A stretch of 64,000 nucleotides of DNA from CAVYXZ01 sp965223835 (GCA_965223835.1 CBDCXQ010000001.1:1302001-1366000), one strand, 5' to 3'. Positions 53,001 through 60,462 are shown, counted from the stretch's first letter. A program made the numbers and translations. The notes: a model not told the origin generated them from the sequence alone.

Positions 53001-54454
53001 TAATCGACCTGCGGGCGCTCTCAGCCAGTGATAATCCGGCGCTGTATTTCTGGACGCGCTACTATCTTGGCGATCCCCCGGACAATATCACGATCCAGAT
53101 CGCAACTGAAAACACCGGCTACTCGCCAACTGGCGGTGATGGTGTGCGCGATACCAATAACTATGAGCGACGGGCGGGCTGGAATGCCTGGGCCACCGCG
53201 ACCTGGGCACGCTTCAGTTGGAGTCGGGTGCAAACCTGGCAGCGGGCGGCGGTTGATTTGAGGAACTACGCTGGTGAGCGCATCAAAATACGGTTTGTAT
53301 TCAATGCGCTCGATGATGGCACAAATCGCGATGGTTGGTACATCGACGATCTACGCATTGAGCATCGCAATACGACGCCGTTCGCGCTATCACCGTTTAC
53401 CGATAACGCCCGTAGCACGGATAACTGGATCACAGAAGGGAGCTGGGGCCTGGCACCCGATCAATGGCGCGGCGCTGGCGGTGGCCCGGCAGACCTGGGG
53501 ACCAACTTCTGGGAAGGTGTTTACTACGACTGCGAAGCCAACTTCGGCGGCAGCGGCTGCTGGAACAACAACGACTTCAATAACTTGTTGTACACGGACT
53601 ATGCCAATGGGGTTCAACGCCCTGCTGGCCCCAACGACATCCTTGAGTTTGCCTTAGAGATTGACCATGACTTTGGGTCAACCGGCATGCCGGCTGGGGC
53701 GGGTAACAACGACTCCTGGCTCGATCGCTATGCTGCCCGCTGGACCCGTGACGTAACGATCTCGAATGCCGCGACAGTTACGTTTATCACCGTCTCGGAC
53801 GATGGTATCCGAATGCGCTACGATAATGTCGCGAGTCCGACGGCGTGGAATGACTGGAATATCGTCGAAATCTGGTATCCGCATGGTCGCTGGGTTGATG
53901 TTGAGGCGGTTGACTTCGTGCCCGGTAACTATCGGTTCACCCTGGAATGGTTCGAAGCAGGTGGTAATGCGGTTGTGATTGTCTCCGCTGGTGTGAACAG
54001 TTTCTCGTTCTCGGATAGCCCCAAAGCGGGGAATGGTCCCTCGTTCCCGGTCATTGAGTCGACATCATACGGTGACTCATCCATGATCTTGCGGCGGCCT
54101 ATCAGCCTGGCAGGGACGACGTTACCGCTCATTGAATACTATACTCGATACCGTCTGGGCGGTGGTAATGTGGGCACGGTTGAGGTCTCAACCAATGGTG
54201 GCTTCACCTGGGACACCACTAACCTTAACAACTGGAGCGGTACGGGCAGTAGTTGCCCGTCAGGTACCGCTTGCTGGGTAACAGTGACTGGTTGGCATTG
54301 GCCGAGTGACCCTACACAGTGGCAACGACGCCTGCATAACCTGTGGCATTACATGAATCAGGGTTACGATCTGGTCAATCTGCGGTGGCGATTGACAACC
54401 GGCAGTGATGTTGAAGATGGTTGGTATGTAACCGACATCGCCATTTATCCATAA
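50024..54454 (+). CDS. Giant Flp/type IVb prepilin fused to PA14- and MAM-like adhesive domains
   Basis: 1476 residues. The first 60 form a Flp-type prepilin: a basic leader (1-17), cleavage after Gly17, then QALTEYALILVMVAV with Glu at +5 and Tyr at +6, and IGNVFSNAVYNL. A Thr/Pro linker (about 98-145) leads to a PA14-like domain (about 165-370: WIGDYYPNTALSGDP, NFSVSWTR). Four jelly-roll/MAM-like modules end in the repeated WYVDDIEL-type strand near 495, 695, 897 and 1105; a second PA14-like region (about 1130-1330) and a last module ending GWYVTDIAIYP follow. Normal Flp pilins are about 50-70 residues. A surface-anchored or pilus-tip adhesin is likely; no tad secretion genes are in the window. 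Confidence 0.85.
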   Translation: MFLKKLRKKFRQDARSGQALTEYALILVMVAVLFGVTLAATGPAIGNVFSNAVYNLIGGRPEDVERLDDPSDGRGRSSAFWATVSWLATNPPEERAGGLNTPLPPPPTATEGPTPTPSPITPSPLPPDTATVPPTATPRDRQHVAPWLDRINNPEWWRVDNSVWVGTDQWIGDYYPNTALSGDPALTLSHQELNLPPIEWQNIDFLWPNNTGPIESGFVTDNFSVSWTRQLYNDSPQPVEVQFTLTTGGVNANSGGRLWLYERDGGTAPADGCSSVAMGGSPNSNNDDVYGDGQSPAGSPTNCLVIDGWRNNRDTFTVTRTLQPGTFYLVQLDFYKGSGETSVSLDIAGTTGKNFDDDTIPAGGVPECSWFRSDTVRSNSTSFIWEEARVGEFPQNQICYLELRGWVNVLPLANPQLIFWDVWDLGSTNTEVWLEVGEYNADPASRTWQQIPLNRGGTTNYAWTRNIVNLAPYVSGYQNVALRFAMRDTGGSSNRRWYVDDIELRDFGTQTFGICTGSALADCAGTGYFDMENTTAVFGNAAQGIDPQFVTTGRWTLTSNNARDVLALDSGVPQVNFEGGDRIHAIELNGLVDVTGSVPDFENDDGAPVLTFNHAYSIEHGVRLEVQWTRDTPDATPDNWQVVETIRNNPLFSGTTMSQGGTVGTILLTGIPNFDTQPFRLRWAIYVNQFAGESGGWQIDDVIIHRFDAPRFSDYPFLDTAQGDLSNWLAEGTWGQTGDTNHTPNLFAGSGRSFTDSPLGNYSSGTNSSLILRNPIDLNNDTPENLSVDDTSNVQSGPATNPVLSFWHWRNIRSNHEIYLEWSNNRGLTWNVIWDFVPGWVNSNMINNLNDQRAWEYVEVDFSDIQANIATDGADLTDDDIIIRFRLDTRGSGTDEGIYIDDIRIEDRTESSHKLWNPLVNDPTYGTGNGAIYTDDIDSGNYQERWIVGGDWTDIEEEQHSGLLSLHESPPSSNGSTRNTRGNTYNVLELEDIIDLRALSASDNPALYFWTRYYLGDPPDNITIQIATENTGYSPTGGDGVRDTNNYERRAGWNAWATATWARFSWSRVQTWQRAAVDLRNYAGERIKIRFVFNALDDGTNRDGWYIDDLRIEHRNTTPFALSPFTDNARSTDNWITEGSWGLAPDQWRGAGGGPADLGTNFWEGVYYDCEANFGGSGCWNNNDFNNLLYTDYANGVQRPAGPNDILEFALEIDHDFGSTGMPAGAGNNDSWLDRYAARWTRDVTISNAATVTFITVSDDGIRMRYDNVASPTAWNDWNIVEIWYPHGRWVDVEAVDFVPGNYRFTLEWFEAGGNAVVIVSAGVNSFSFSDSPKAGNGPSFPVIESTSYGDSSMILRRPISLAGTTLPLIEYYTRYRLGGGNVGTVEVSTNGGFTWDTTNLNNWSGTGSSCPSGTACWVTVTGWHWPSDPTQWQRRLHNLWHYMNQGYDLVNLRWRLTTGSDVEDGWYVTDIAIYP

Positions 54455-54475
54455 TCTCAATCTTGTAGGAAATGC

Positions 54476-54514
54476 AACAGCGGAGCGAACGAATATCGCC
54501 TCCGCTGTTTTTTA
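54476..54514 (+). terminator. Intrinsic terminator after the pilin-adhesin gene
   Basis: AACAGCGGAG (54476-54485) pairs with CTCCGCTGTT (54500-54509), ten base pairs, followed by a T-run (54508-54513). It lies 22 nt after the stop codon. Confidence 0.88.
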
Positions 54515-54546
54515 TTCATTTTCCAATAGAAGTCCGGCCCATAGTT

Positions 54547-54555
54547 TGCTACACT
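54547..54555 (+). promoter_or_regulatory. Promoter of the guanylate-kinase-like gene, extended -10
   Basis: TGC TACACT (TG 54547-54548, hexamer 54550-54555), directly after the terminator and 35 nt before the TTG start at 54591. Confidence 0.5.
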
Positions 54556-54590
54556 AATGGGCATAGCCAGCGCAAACTAAGGAGCATGTT

Positions 54591-55565
54591 TTGAGCCAGG
54601 AATGGTCAGGATTGCTGTTTATCGTCGTCGGCCCACCCGGTGTTGGTAAAAATGCCTTAATCAGCGCTGCACTACAAGCGTTTCCCAGCCTGAAACAACT
54701 GGCAACTGCGACGACCCGTGCCCGCCGGGCCAATGAACAGGAAGGGCGGGAGCGGCTGTTTGTGACTCCAACTGTCTTTCAGGAAATGATCGCTGATGGT
54801 TCGTTGCTAGAATGGCAGGAAGTCCATCAGGATCGTTTTTACGGCGTTCCCCGATTGACGGTGGAGCAAGCGTTGAAGGGCGGCCAGCATTTGATCGCGG
54901 ACATTGATGTGCTGGGCGCGACCTATATTCGGTCACTTTATCCCGACAATGTGGTCCTGATCTTCGTTGAGCCACCCTCGGTTGCGACGCTCGAAGATCG
55001 GATGCACCGACGGGGCGATACCGAGGCCGATATTCATACGCGCCTCACCCGCGTGGCGATGGAGATGGCTTATTTACCGGTGGCGGACTACGTTGTCGTC
55101 AACGACCGTTTGGGAGAAGCATCACGGCGGATGCAGTCCATCATCGCTGCCGAGTTGGATCGCCCCAGTACCCGCTATTATGACCATGCCGTTGCGGTGC
55201 TGCCCTACTTTGAACACGAGGTTTTGTGCGCGACACAAGTACCGCACTATCCGGGTGGACCATTACTGCCGCGTGAGATTCCCCATCAGGCAGCGCTGCG
55301 CTATATGGAAGCAACGTTTCCCGCGTATCCAGCGACCACCGATCATTTGTTGCGTATCAAGCCGAATCGCGGTTCATTTATCTCCCCAGCGAAGGTTACG
55401 GTTGAGACTCGTGATATAACCAAGCACATTCGTTTTACCTATATCTATCTGTTGCCAGAGCGTATTCTGGTTGATGGGAATTGGTCGTGGCGACCCGATG
55501 ATGAATTGGAGTTTCCATCAACGGTGTGGCAGGCACTGGCACGGCAGGCAATGGTCAACGGATGA
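54591..55565 (+). CDS. Guanylate-kinase-like P-loop protein with an extra C-terminal domain
   Basis: 324 residues. Residues 1-190 follow guanylate kinase: LLFIVVGPPGVGKNALI, TTRARRANEQEGRERLFVT, LLEWQEVHQDRFYGVP, IADIDVLGA, and a C-terminal RRGDTEADIHTRL and YVVVND. The P-loop ends Gly-Lys-Asn21 where Ser or Thr normally binds Mg-phosphate. Residues 195-324 (HAVAVLPYFEHEVL, FTYIYLLPERILVDGNWSW) are a separate beta-rich domain I cannot identify; a Nudix-like fold without its box is possible. The TTG start has AAGGAG 6 nt upstream. Whether it phosphorylates GMP is uncertain. Confidence 0.75.
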   Translation: MSQEWSGLLFIVVGPPGVGKNALISAALQAFPSLKQLATATTRARRANEQEGRERLFVTPTVFQEMIADGSLLEWQEVHQDRFYGVPRLTVEQALKGGQHLIADIDVLGATYIRSLYPDNVVLIFVEPPSVATLEDRMHRRGDTEADIHTRLTRVAMEMAYLPVADYVVVNDRLGEASRRMQSIIAAELDRPSTRYYDHAVAVLPYFEHEVLCATQVPHYPGGPLLPREIPHQAALRYMEATFPAYPATTDHLLRIKPNRGSFISPAKVTVETRDITKHIRFTYIYLLPERILVDGNWSWRPDDELEFPSTVWQALARQAMVNG

Positions 55566-56617
55566 TGAAAACGATGGATTTAAAAACTGTCCAACAAGCA
55601 CAGGGCGCTCAACTCGCTCCCGACCGGATTCCGTTGCACTTTGGCGATCAGGCCGTTGAGTATCAAGCGGCATTAAATTCGGCGATAATCGTTGATCGGT
55701 CTCACGAAGCGCGACTTCGCCTGGCAGGCGCTTCAGCACTGGCGCTCATCCATCGGATTTCAACCAACGCCGTCGAAAATCTGGCAATCAACACCGGTGC
55801 CCCAACAATATTTACCAATCCCAACGGGCGCATTCTGGACCGGGCAGCGGTATTCCAGCAGGATGACCATGTGCTGATGTTGGGTGAGCCGGGGCGCAGT
55901 CAACCGCTTGGCAATTATTTACAACGTAACATCTTCTTCGGCGATGATGTGCAACTCACCGATCTCGCGGAGACCACCAGCGCATTTGATGTACATGGGC
56001 CACAGGCGGCGGCGATCATCGGTCAGGTCGCACCTGATGCTGCGACGCTGAGCGAAATGCAAGGCGCTGAAGCGTTGATTGATGAGTCGTCGGTTTACAT
56101 TGTGCAGCGCAAGCCGGTTCATGAGCAGCGGTGGACTCTCATCGTGCCGCAGGTAGCGGCGGCTGATGTATGGTCAGCACTTGTTGTGGCTGGTGCCCAG
56201 CCTGCCGGGTCGCTGGTCTATAATGTCCTGCGGGTGCGGGCCGGGTTGCCGAGTGTTGGCCGTGAACTGAGTGACCAATATATTCCGCTGGAAATTGGTC
56301 TGTGGGATGAAGTCAGTTTCACGAAAGGCTGTTACACGGGGCAGGAAATTATCGCCCGCATGGAAAGTCGCCAGCGGCTGGCGAAAATGCTGGTCCGGCT
56401 CCATATTGCGGAATTTGTTGCGGCTCCGACTGATATATTCCTGGATGGGCGCGGCGTGGGGCAGTTGACTAGCAGCGTTACCGCGCCTGATGGTGCGATC
56501 TTTGCGTTGGGGGTCATCAAAACGTCGCTGGCACTCAACGACCAACCGGTTGAGGTGGGTGCCGATAGGGTGAACGCACGGGTAATCGCGCCCGCCGGAG
56601 TCTTCCAGGTCGCGTGA
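55562..56617 (+). CDS. ygfZ: YgfZ/GcvT-like folate-binding protein
   Basis: 351 residues of the aminomethyltransferase fold. The signature SFTKGCYTGQEIIARMESR (Lys-Gly-Cys-Tyr-x-Gly-Gln-Glu near 254-261) identifies YgfZ, a tetrahydrofolate-binding factor that helps assemble or maintain certain Fe-S enzymes. ATG 55562 overlaps the preceding stop by 4 nt (ATGA); the frame is open to 55526. It faces the DivIC-like gene tail to tail with 4 nt between them. Confidence 0.93.
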   Translation: MMKTMDLKTVQQAQGAQLAPDRIPLHFGDQAVEYQAALNSAIIVDRSHEARLRLAGASALALIHRISTNAVENLAINTGAPTIFTNPNGRILDRAAVFQQDDHVLMLGEPGRSQPLGNYLQRNIFFGDDVQLTDLAETTSAFDVHGPQAAAIIGQVAPDAATLSEMQGAEALIDESSVYIVQRKPVHEQRWTLIVPQVAAADVWSALVVAGAQPAGSLVYNVLRVRAGLPSVGRELSDQYIPLEIGLWDEVSFTKGCYTGQEIIARMESRQRLAKMLVRLHIAEFVAAPTDIFLDGRGVGQLTSSVTAPDGAIFALGVIKTSLALNDQPVEVGADRVNARVIAPAGVFQVA

Positions 56618-56621
56618 GTCG

Positions 56622-57056
56622 CTAATCGAGATCAGGTGGGGTTGCGTCGAAAAACAGCGCCCACCAGACTTGCCAGGGTTCGGGACGGGGCGGGGTGGTC
56701 TCGATCTGGCTTGGGCGGGCGACATCCGGCGCATTTTCGTTCAGCGTGTTTTGGGATGGAACCGGCACAACCAGTACTTCATTTCCGCGCACCATCATCC
56801 CCTCATCCCGTGCCCAGCTTTCGACAAAGGCATCACTGCGCACGAAATCGCGCTCCGCGAGCAAGTTCGCCTGTTCTTCGCGCAATTGGTCCAGCTCAAT
56901 CTCGACGCGCTCATAGGCCTCCTGGAGGGGCTGCCCGGCGGTGATGCGTCCGCTGAAGTTAATTGCCAGCAAGAGGCCAATCGCCAGAATCGCGGCGAAC
57001 ATGACTTGCAAGCTGGAAACCTGATCTCTACGTTTGGGCCTTTGTGCTTCTGTCAT
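56622..57056 (-). CDS. Septum formation initiator family protein (DivIC/FtsB-like)
   Basis: 144 residues. A basic N-terminus, one membrane helix (about 15-35), a short coiled coil (AYERVEIELDQLREEQANLLAERDF) and the family segment FVESWARDEGMMVRGNEVLVVPVP. Such proteins link divisome components in the periplasmic space. The frame is open to 57113, but ATG 57056 lies 6 nt after a TATAAT box, so longer starts would fall upstream of transcription. The tail is Pro-rich. Confidence 0.82.
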   Translation of the reverse strand: MTEAQRPKRRDQVSSLQVMFAAILAIGLLLAINFSGRITAGQPLQEAYERVEIELDQLREEQANLLAERDFVRSDAFVESWARDEGMMVRGNEVLVVPVPSQNTLNENAPDVARPSQIETTPPRPEPWQVWWALFFDATPPDLD

Positions 57057-57062
57057 ACTGCC

Positions 57063-57068
57063 ATTATA
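57063..57068 (-). promoter_or_regulatory. -10 element giving a leaderless transcript for the DivIC-like gene
   Basis: TATAAT on the minus strand (57068-57063), with exactly 6 nt before the A of ATG 57056. A normal start 7 nt after the -10 would coincide with that A. No good -35 is visible. Confidence 0.5.
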
Positions 57069-57146
57069 GTCGAAAAATGAGATAGTTTCGCATCCCGAAT
57101 CGTGACCCTTCAAAACCTCTTGAGGACTAATGATGAAATTCTAGCG

Positions 57147-57175
57147 TTCACCTGAATTTGATAAAGCTGTATAAT
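57147..57175 (+). promoter_or_regulatory. Promoter of the small gene-HNH pair
   Basis: TTCACC (57147-57152), 17-nt spacer, TATAAT (57170-57175), preceded directly by TG. Predicted start near 57182, about 24 nt before the ATG at 57206. Confidence 0.5.
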
Positions 57176-57205
57176 TTGCTTGTGGCAAGATAAGAGAATT
57201 GACGC

Positions 57206-57454
57206 ATGATACCAGCAATTAATCTACCATTTGACGAGTTAATAACTTTCCTGGCATCTTCACCTTCCGCTGAAGGGATTGTTGCTTATCGCCCGCCCGA
57301 ATCATTGCAGGCACGTATGAGCGAGTTGCTGGAGAAAAACCGGCAGGATAGCTTAAGCCAGGAAGAAGAGACCGAGTTAGACGAATTTTTGCGGATGAAT
57401 CGCTTTATGAGTCGCTTGAAGGCTAAGGCAAAACAGCATCTAAGTGCGACATGA
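57206..57454 (+). CDS. Small acidic helical protein paired with an HNH nuclease
   Basis: 82 residues. ITFLASSPSAEGIVAYRPPESLQARMSELLEKN and LSQEEETELDEFL are features of a small family often found next to nucleases or toxins in cyanobacteria and Chloroflexota. Length, helical content, and the 4-nt overlap (ATGA) with the HNH gene suggest an antitoxin or accessory protein, by inference only. Base composition is more AT-rich than the average of the window. Confidence 0.7.
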   Translation: MIPAINLPFDELITFLASSPSAEGIVAYRPPESLQARMSELLEKNRQDSLSQEEETELDEFLRMNRFMSRLKAKAKQHLSAT

Positions 57455-57879
57455 CCCGTCACATACCCGCTGCATTACGCCGTCATGTAATTGAGCGTGC
57501 AGGCGATTGCTGCGAATATTGTCTACTGAATCAGGATGATATATTCTTCACTTTTGAAATTGACCATATTATTGCTGAAAAACATGCTGGTGAGACAAAT
57601 AGTAATAATTTGTGTTTAAGCTGCCCTGATTGTAACCGATATAAAGGGAGTGATATCGCCTCAATTGACCCGGAAACAATGTTGATTACGACGTTGTTCA
57701 ATCCACGTCAACAAACATGGGATAAACACTTTTGCCTGGATGGGGTCATTATAGAACCCCGGACTAATGTAGGGCGGGCGACGGTTCGGTTACTGCGACT
57801 GAACGACTTTGAACGTATCCAAGATCGAGAACTTTACGCTGATGCAGGTAGCTATCCCTGCAGTACCCAACATGAATAA
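57451..57879 (+). CDS. HNH endonuclease
   Basis: 142 residues. The Zn-knuckle cysteines (CEYC and CPDC) flank the catalytic motif EIDHIIAEKHAGETNSNNL, ending in NRYKGSDI: a standard HNH_5-type domain. It cleaves DNA in many contexts (restriction, homing, toxins). It is coupled to the small gene upstream and faces a tRNA gene downstream. Confidence 0.88.
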   Translation: MTRHIPAALRRHVIERAGDCCEYCLLNQDDIFFTFEIDHIIAEKHAGETNSNNLCLSCPDCNRYKGSDIASIDPETMLITTLFNPRQQTWDKHFCLDGVIIEPRTNVGRATVRLLRLNDFERIQDRELYADAGSYPCSTQHE

Positions 57880-57930
57880 TCAAATATATTGTTGCTGAAA
57901 TAAATTAGGATATATCCTTGAGCAAGAATC

Positions 57931-57960
57931 AAAAAACCCGGCAATGTAGACCGGGTTTTG
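57931..57960 (-). terminator. Intrinsic terminator of tRNA-Leu
   Basis: CCGGGTTTT (57951-57959) pairs with AAAACCCGG (57933-57941) around a 9-nt loop. On the minus strand the stem is followed by six T, immediately after the tRNA 3' end. It may also act on the plus strand for the HNH gene, with a shorter T-run. Confidence 0.8.
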
Positions 57961-57961
57961 C

Positions 57962-58049
57962 TGGTGCCGAAGGTGGGAGTCGAACCCACACTCCCGTAAA
58001 GAGAACTACGCCCTGAACGTAGCGCGTCTGCCAATTCCGCCACTTCGGC
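57962..58049 (-). tRNA. tRNA-Leu (anticodon CAG)
   Basis: 88 nt including an encoded CCA. Acceptor stem GCCGAAG/CTTCGGC, D-arm GGCGGAATTGGCAGACGC, anticodon stem CTACG/CGTAG with loop TTCAGGG (anticodon CAG, reads CUG), a long variable arm typical of class II tRNAs, T-arm GTGGG-TTCGACT-CCCAC. Discriminator base A, as in leucine tRNAs. Confidence 0.97.
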
Positions 58050-58127
58050 ATGGAAGTATAAAAATTTTAGCATTTTACCCTTCGCTGTCAATGGGCAAAA
58101 CCTTATCATTTCGCACCCAGCAGCGCG

Positions 58128-58136
58128 TGCTATAAT
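58128..58136 (+). promoter_or_regulatory. Extended -10 promoter of the serine hydrolase gene
   Basis: TGC TATAAT (TG 58128-58129, hexamer 58131-58136), identical to the mdh element. Start near 58143, about 23 nt before ATG 58166. Confidence 0.6.
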
Positions 58137-58165
58137 GCCCCGGTTGACGATGGCGTGGAGTGTTT

Positions 58166-59884
58166 ATGCAGCGGTCAATTCCCCTGATAGTGGTAGTCAG
58201 CCTGATTATTAGTGCCCTGACAGTGCCCGTACTGGCGGCGCAGACAACAGTGACGGCTGAGGCAATTGGGCAAGCGAACCTGCGGGCCACGACCGATGTT
58301 GGTTCCGATCTGGTGGGTGAAATCGCGTCGGGCACGCGCTACCCGGTATTGGGACGCAGCGAGTTTTTCCCCTGGGTGCTGATCGCTGACCCGGCGACCA
58401 ATCAACCGCTGGGTTGGGTGTTTGCGGAGTTGGTCACGGTGCAGGGCAATCTGAATAGCGTGCCCTTCTCATCGCTCATTGTTGAACCCGGTGCCGTACC
58501 GACAGCGACTCCACTGGCTCCAGTTGCCGTTGAGCCGAGTCCGACGCAAGGGCTGGTGGGTGTCGTCGTGCCCACCACACCCACATTGCCACCAACGCCA
58601 GATTTATCAAACGTGATTTCCGGGCAACTCAATGGCGAGGTGAACATTCGCTTTGGCCCCGGCGTGGAATATGACCGGCTGGGTATTGGGCAGGCGGGCG
58701 ATCAATTTGAGATCACGGGTTGGCACACCCAGCTACCCTGGCTACAAGTGCATTACGAAGCCTCGCCTAACGGCTATGCCTGGATCGCGCAGGATTTGCT
58801 GGATGTGCAGGGTGATGTAACCAGTTTGCCGTCGCTCAGTCAGTTGATCTTCAATCTGCCGACGCTCACGCCCACGCCGCCGGTGCTGGAAACCAGCGCG
58901 ATCCTCGGTGGCACGCCGGTTCCGCTGAGTCCTGAGTTTGCCGAACTCGGCAGTCAATTGTGGGACATTGTGTTGGACAATGGGTTTGATCCGGTAACGA
59001 GCCGTTTTGGGGCGCTGTTTCTGATGGACCTGCAAACCGGGGAAGCGGTTGGCTTCGGCACCGAATACGCGTTTAGCGGCACCAGCATTCAGAAGGTCAG
59101 CATCCTCAACCGGCTTTACGGGATGCTCAACAGCCCGCCCGATGTTGCCACAGCCGTTGACATTGCCAACACGATGATCTGCAGCGAAAATGTTGCGACC
59201 AATGATCTGTTACGTCTCATCGGCAATGGCAATGTATGGTCGGGTGCGGCGGAAGTCACCCGGTTTGGGCGCGAACTCGGCTTGCAAGATACGTTTATAA
59301 CTGCGCCGTATACCATCCCCAATCAAACACCCGAGCCGCCAATTGCAGCAGTTGAATTGCCCCAAACTGAGGCCGATCAAACGCGGACCAATATTGATCT
59401 TTCCAACCAGATGACGGTTGATGAGATGGGTCAACTGCTGGGGAGTGTGTATCAGTGCGCCTATCAGAACCGGGGGCCGCTGTTGGAGCGGTTTGGCGAT
59501 CAATATGAGCCGCGTGAATGTCGGCAGATGCTGCATGTAATGAGTAACAATACAGTGGATGCGCTGTTAAAGGCAGGGGTGCCGGCAGACACGCGCGTCG
59601 CACACAAACATGGCTGGATTGATGACACGCACGGTAACGCAGCGGTGTTCTTCACGCCCGGCGGCGATTATGTGATGGTGATGATGTTATACCAACCCAC
59701 ATGGCTGAACTTTCAGGAATCACTGCCGGTTATTGCTGAGGTGTCGCGGCAGGTTTACAATTACTATAATCCCGACGCTTCGATGGACGCCATCCGTGAT
59801 GGCTTTATCCCGGAAACCGCTAACTGTAACTTTGCCGGTACACCGCTGATTGATGATCTGACCTCCGGTATTTTCGACCAGTAG
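58166..59884 (+). CDS. Secreted serine hydrolase (class A beta-lactamase fold) with two SH3b-like domains
   Basis: 572 residues. A signal peptide (hydrophobic 5-22, cleavage near VLA-A), two bacterial SH3 domains (about 30-95: QANLRATTDVGSDLVGEI; and 150-225: VNIRFGPGVEYDRLG), Thr/Pro linkers, then a beta-lactamase/transpeptidase-like domain (about 250-560). Active-site motifs: Ser307-Ile-Gln-Lys310 (SxxK), Ser340-Glu-Asn342 (SxN) and Lys481-His-Gly483 (KTG-like with His). No class A omega-loop ExxLN was identified, so a carboxypeptidase or esterase role in the wall is more likely than beta-lactam resistance. ATG 58166 has GGAG 5 nt upstream. Confidence 0.85.
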   Translation: MQRSIPLIVVVSLIISALTVPVLAAQTTVTAEAIGQANLRATTDVGSDLVGEIASGTRYPVLGRSEFFPWVLIADPATNQPLGWVFAELVTVQGNLNSVPFSSLIVEPGAVPTATPLAPVAVEPSPTQGLVGVVVPTTPTLPPTPDLSNVISGQLNGEVNIRFGPGVEYDRLGIGQAGDQFEITGWHTQLPWLQVHYEASPNGYAWIAQDLLDVQGDVTSLPSLSQLIFNLPTLTPTPPVLETSAILGGTPVPLSPEFAELGSQLWDIVLDNGFDPVTSRFGALFLMDLQTGEAVGFGTEYAFSGTSIQKVSILNRLYGMLNSPPDVATAVDIANTMICSENVATNDLLRLIGNGNVWSGAAEVTRFGRELGLQDTFITAPYTIPNQTPEPPIAAVELPQTEADQTRTNIDLSNQMTVDEMGQLLGSVYQCAYQNRGPLLERFGDQYEPRECRQMLHVMSNNTVDALLKAGVPADTRVAHKHGWIDDTHGNAAVFFTPGGDYVMVMMLYQPTWLNFQESLPVIAEVSRQVYNYYNPDASMDAIRDGFIPETANCNFAGTPLIDDLTSGIFDQ

Positions 59885-59898
59885 TGAATGCCAACCAG

Positions 59899-60462
59899 TC
59901 AGTGGACCCCGCTGGTGTATTCGTCATTGCGCCCTTCGGCCCAATACTGGCGGGCGATAGTAGCGTTGAGGCCATCAACCCAATCGCAAATATACACATA
60001 TAGGCGTTCGGTCATACCAATATCGTCACGCAACTGTTGTGCCGTCTCAACCGAGGTGTCCAGCATTTTGCGCAAGAGGGCTTCATCATGAGCAGAGAAT
60101 TCTCCCCCCTCGGCCCGGAGTTGTTCAATAATGCTTTCGACATCAAATTTATTAAAAGGCGCACTGGCAAACCGTAGATCAAAATGTAGGCCAAAATCGC
60201 TGTCGAGCGTGGTGAGGGTGTGCTCCCAGATGTCAAGATAATATTCGTGCAGTCCCATCAAGCGTTGATTCAAGTCATCACCCACTTCACGCAACAGCTC
60301 AATGCGTGGCGGGTCCTGCGAGATTTGGCGCTCAATAAAGGCCATGAGGCTGTCGGGTTTACCCTCGGTCAGGCAGTGCTCAAATAAATCCATTGCTTCC
60401 AGTCGTAAATAATTCATTTCTGCCAATGAGGAGAGTCCCATTACGCCGAAGTCGTCCATCAT
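59899..60462 (-). CDS. Helical protein of unknown function
   Basis: 187 residues, soluble, acidic, predicted almost entirely helical (LAEMNYLRLEAMDLFEHCL, DALLRKMLDTSVETAQQLRDDIG). I recognise no family. The start overlaps the DUF971 gene by 4 nt, so it is the third gene of the HhH-DUF971 operon. Confidence 0.7.
   Translation of the reverse strand: MMDDFGVMGLSSLAEMNYLRLEAMDLFEHCLTEGKPDSLMAFIERQISQDPPRIELLREVGDDLNQRLMGLHEYYLDIWEHTLTTLDSDFGLHFDLRFASAPFNKFDVESIIEQLRAEGGEFSAHDEALLRKMLDTSVETAQQLRDDIGMTERLYVYICDWVDGLNATIARQYWAEGRNDEYTSGVH

Noticed and set aside
54586..54594. ATG TTT TGA as an upstream mini-ORF overlapping the TTG start
   Set aside because: Two codons, probably chance; the AAGGAG spacing fits the TTG at 54591, although ATG 54586 overlaps it.
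57852..58109. A small minus-strand frame over the tRNA gene
   Set aside because: Its product contains EVAELADALRSG, the classic false protein read through a tRNA-Leu; the tRNA explains the sequence.
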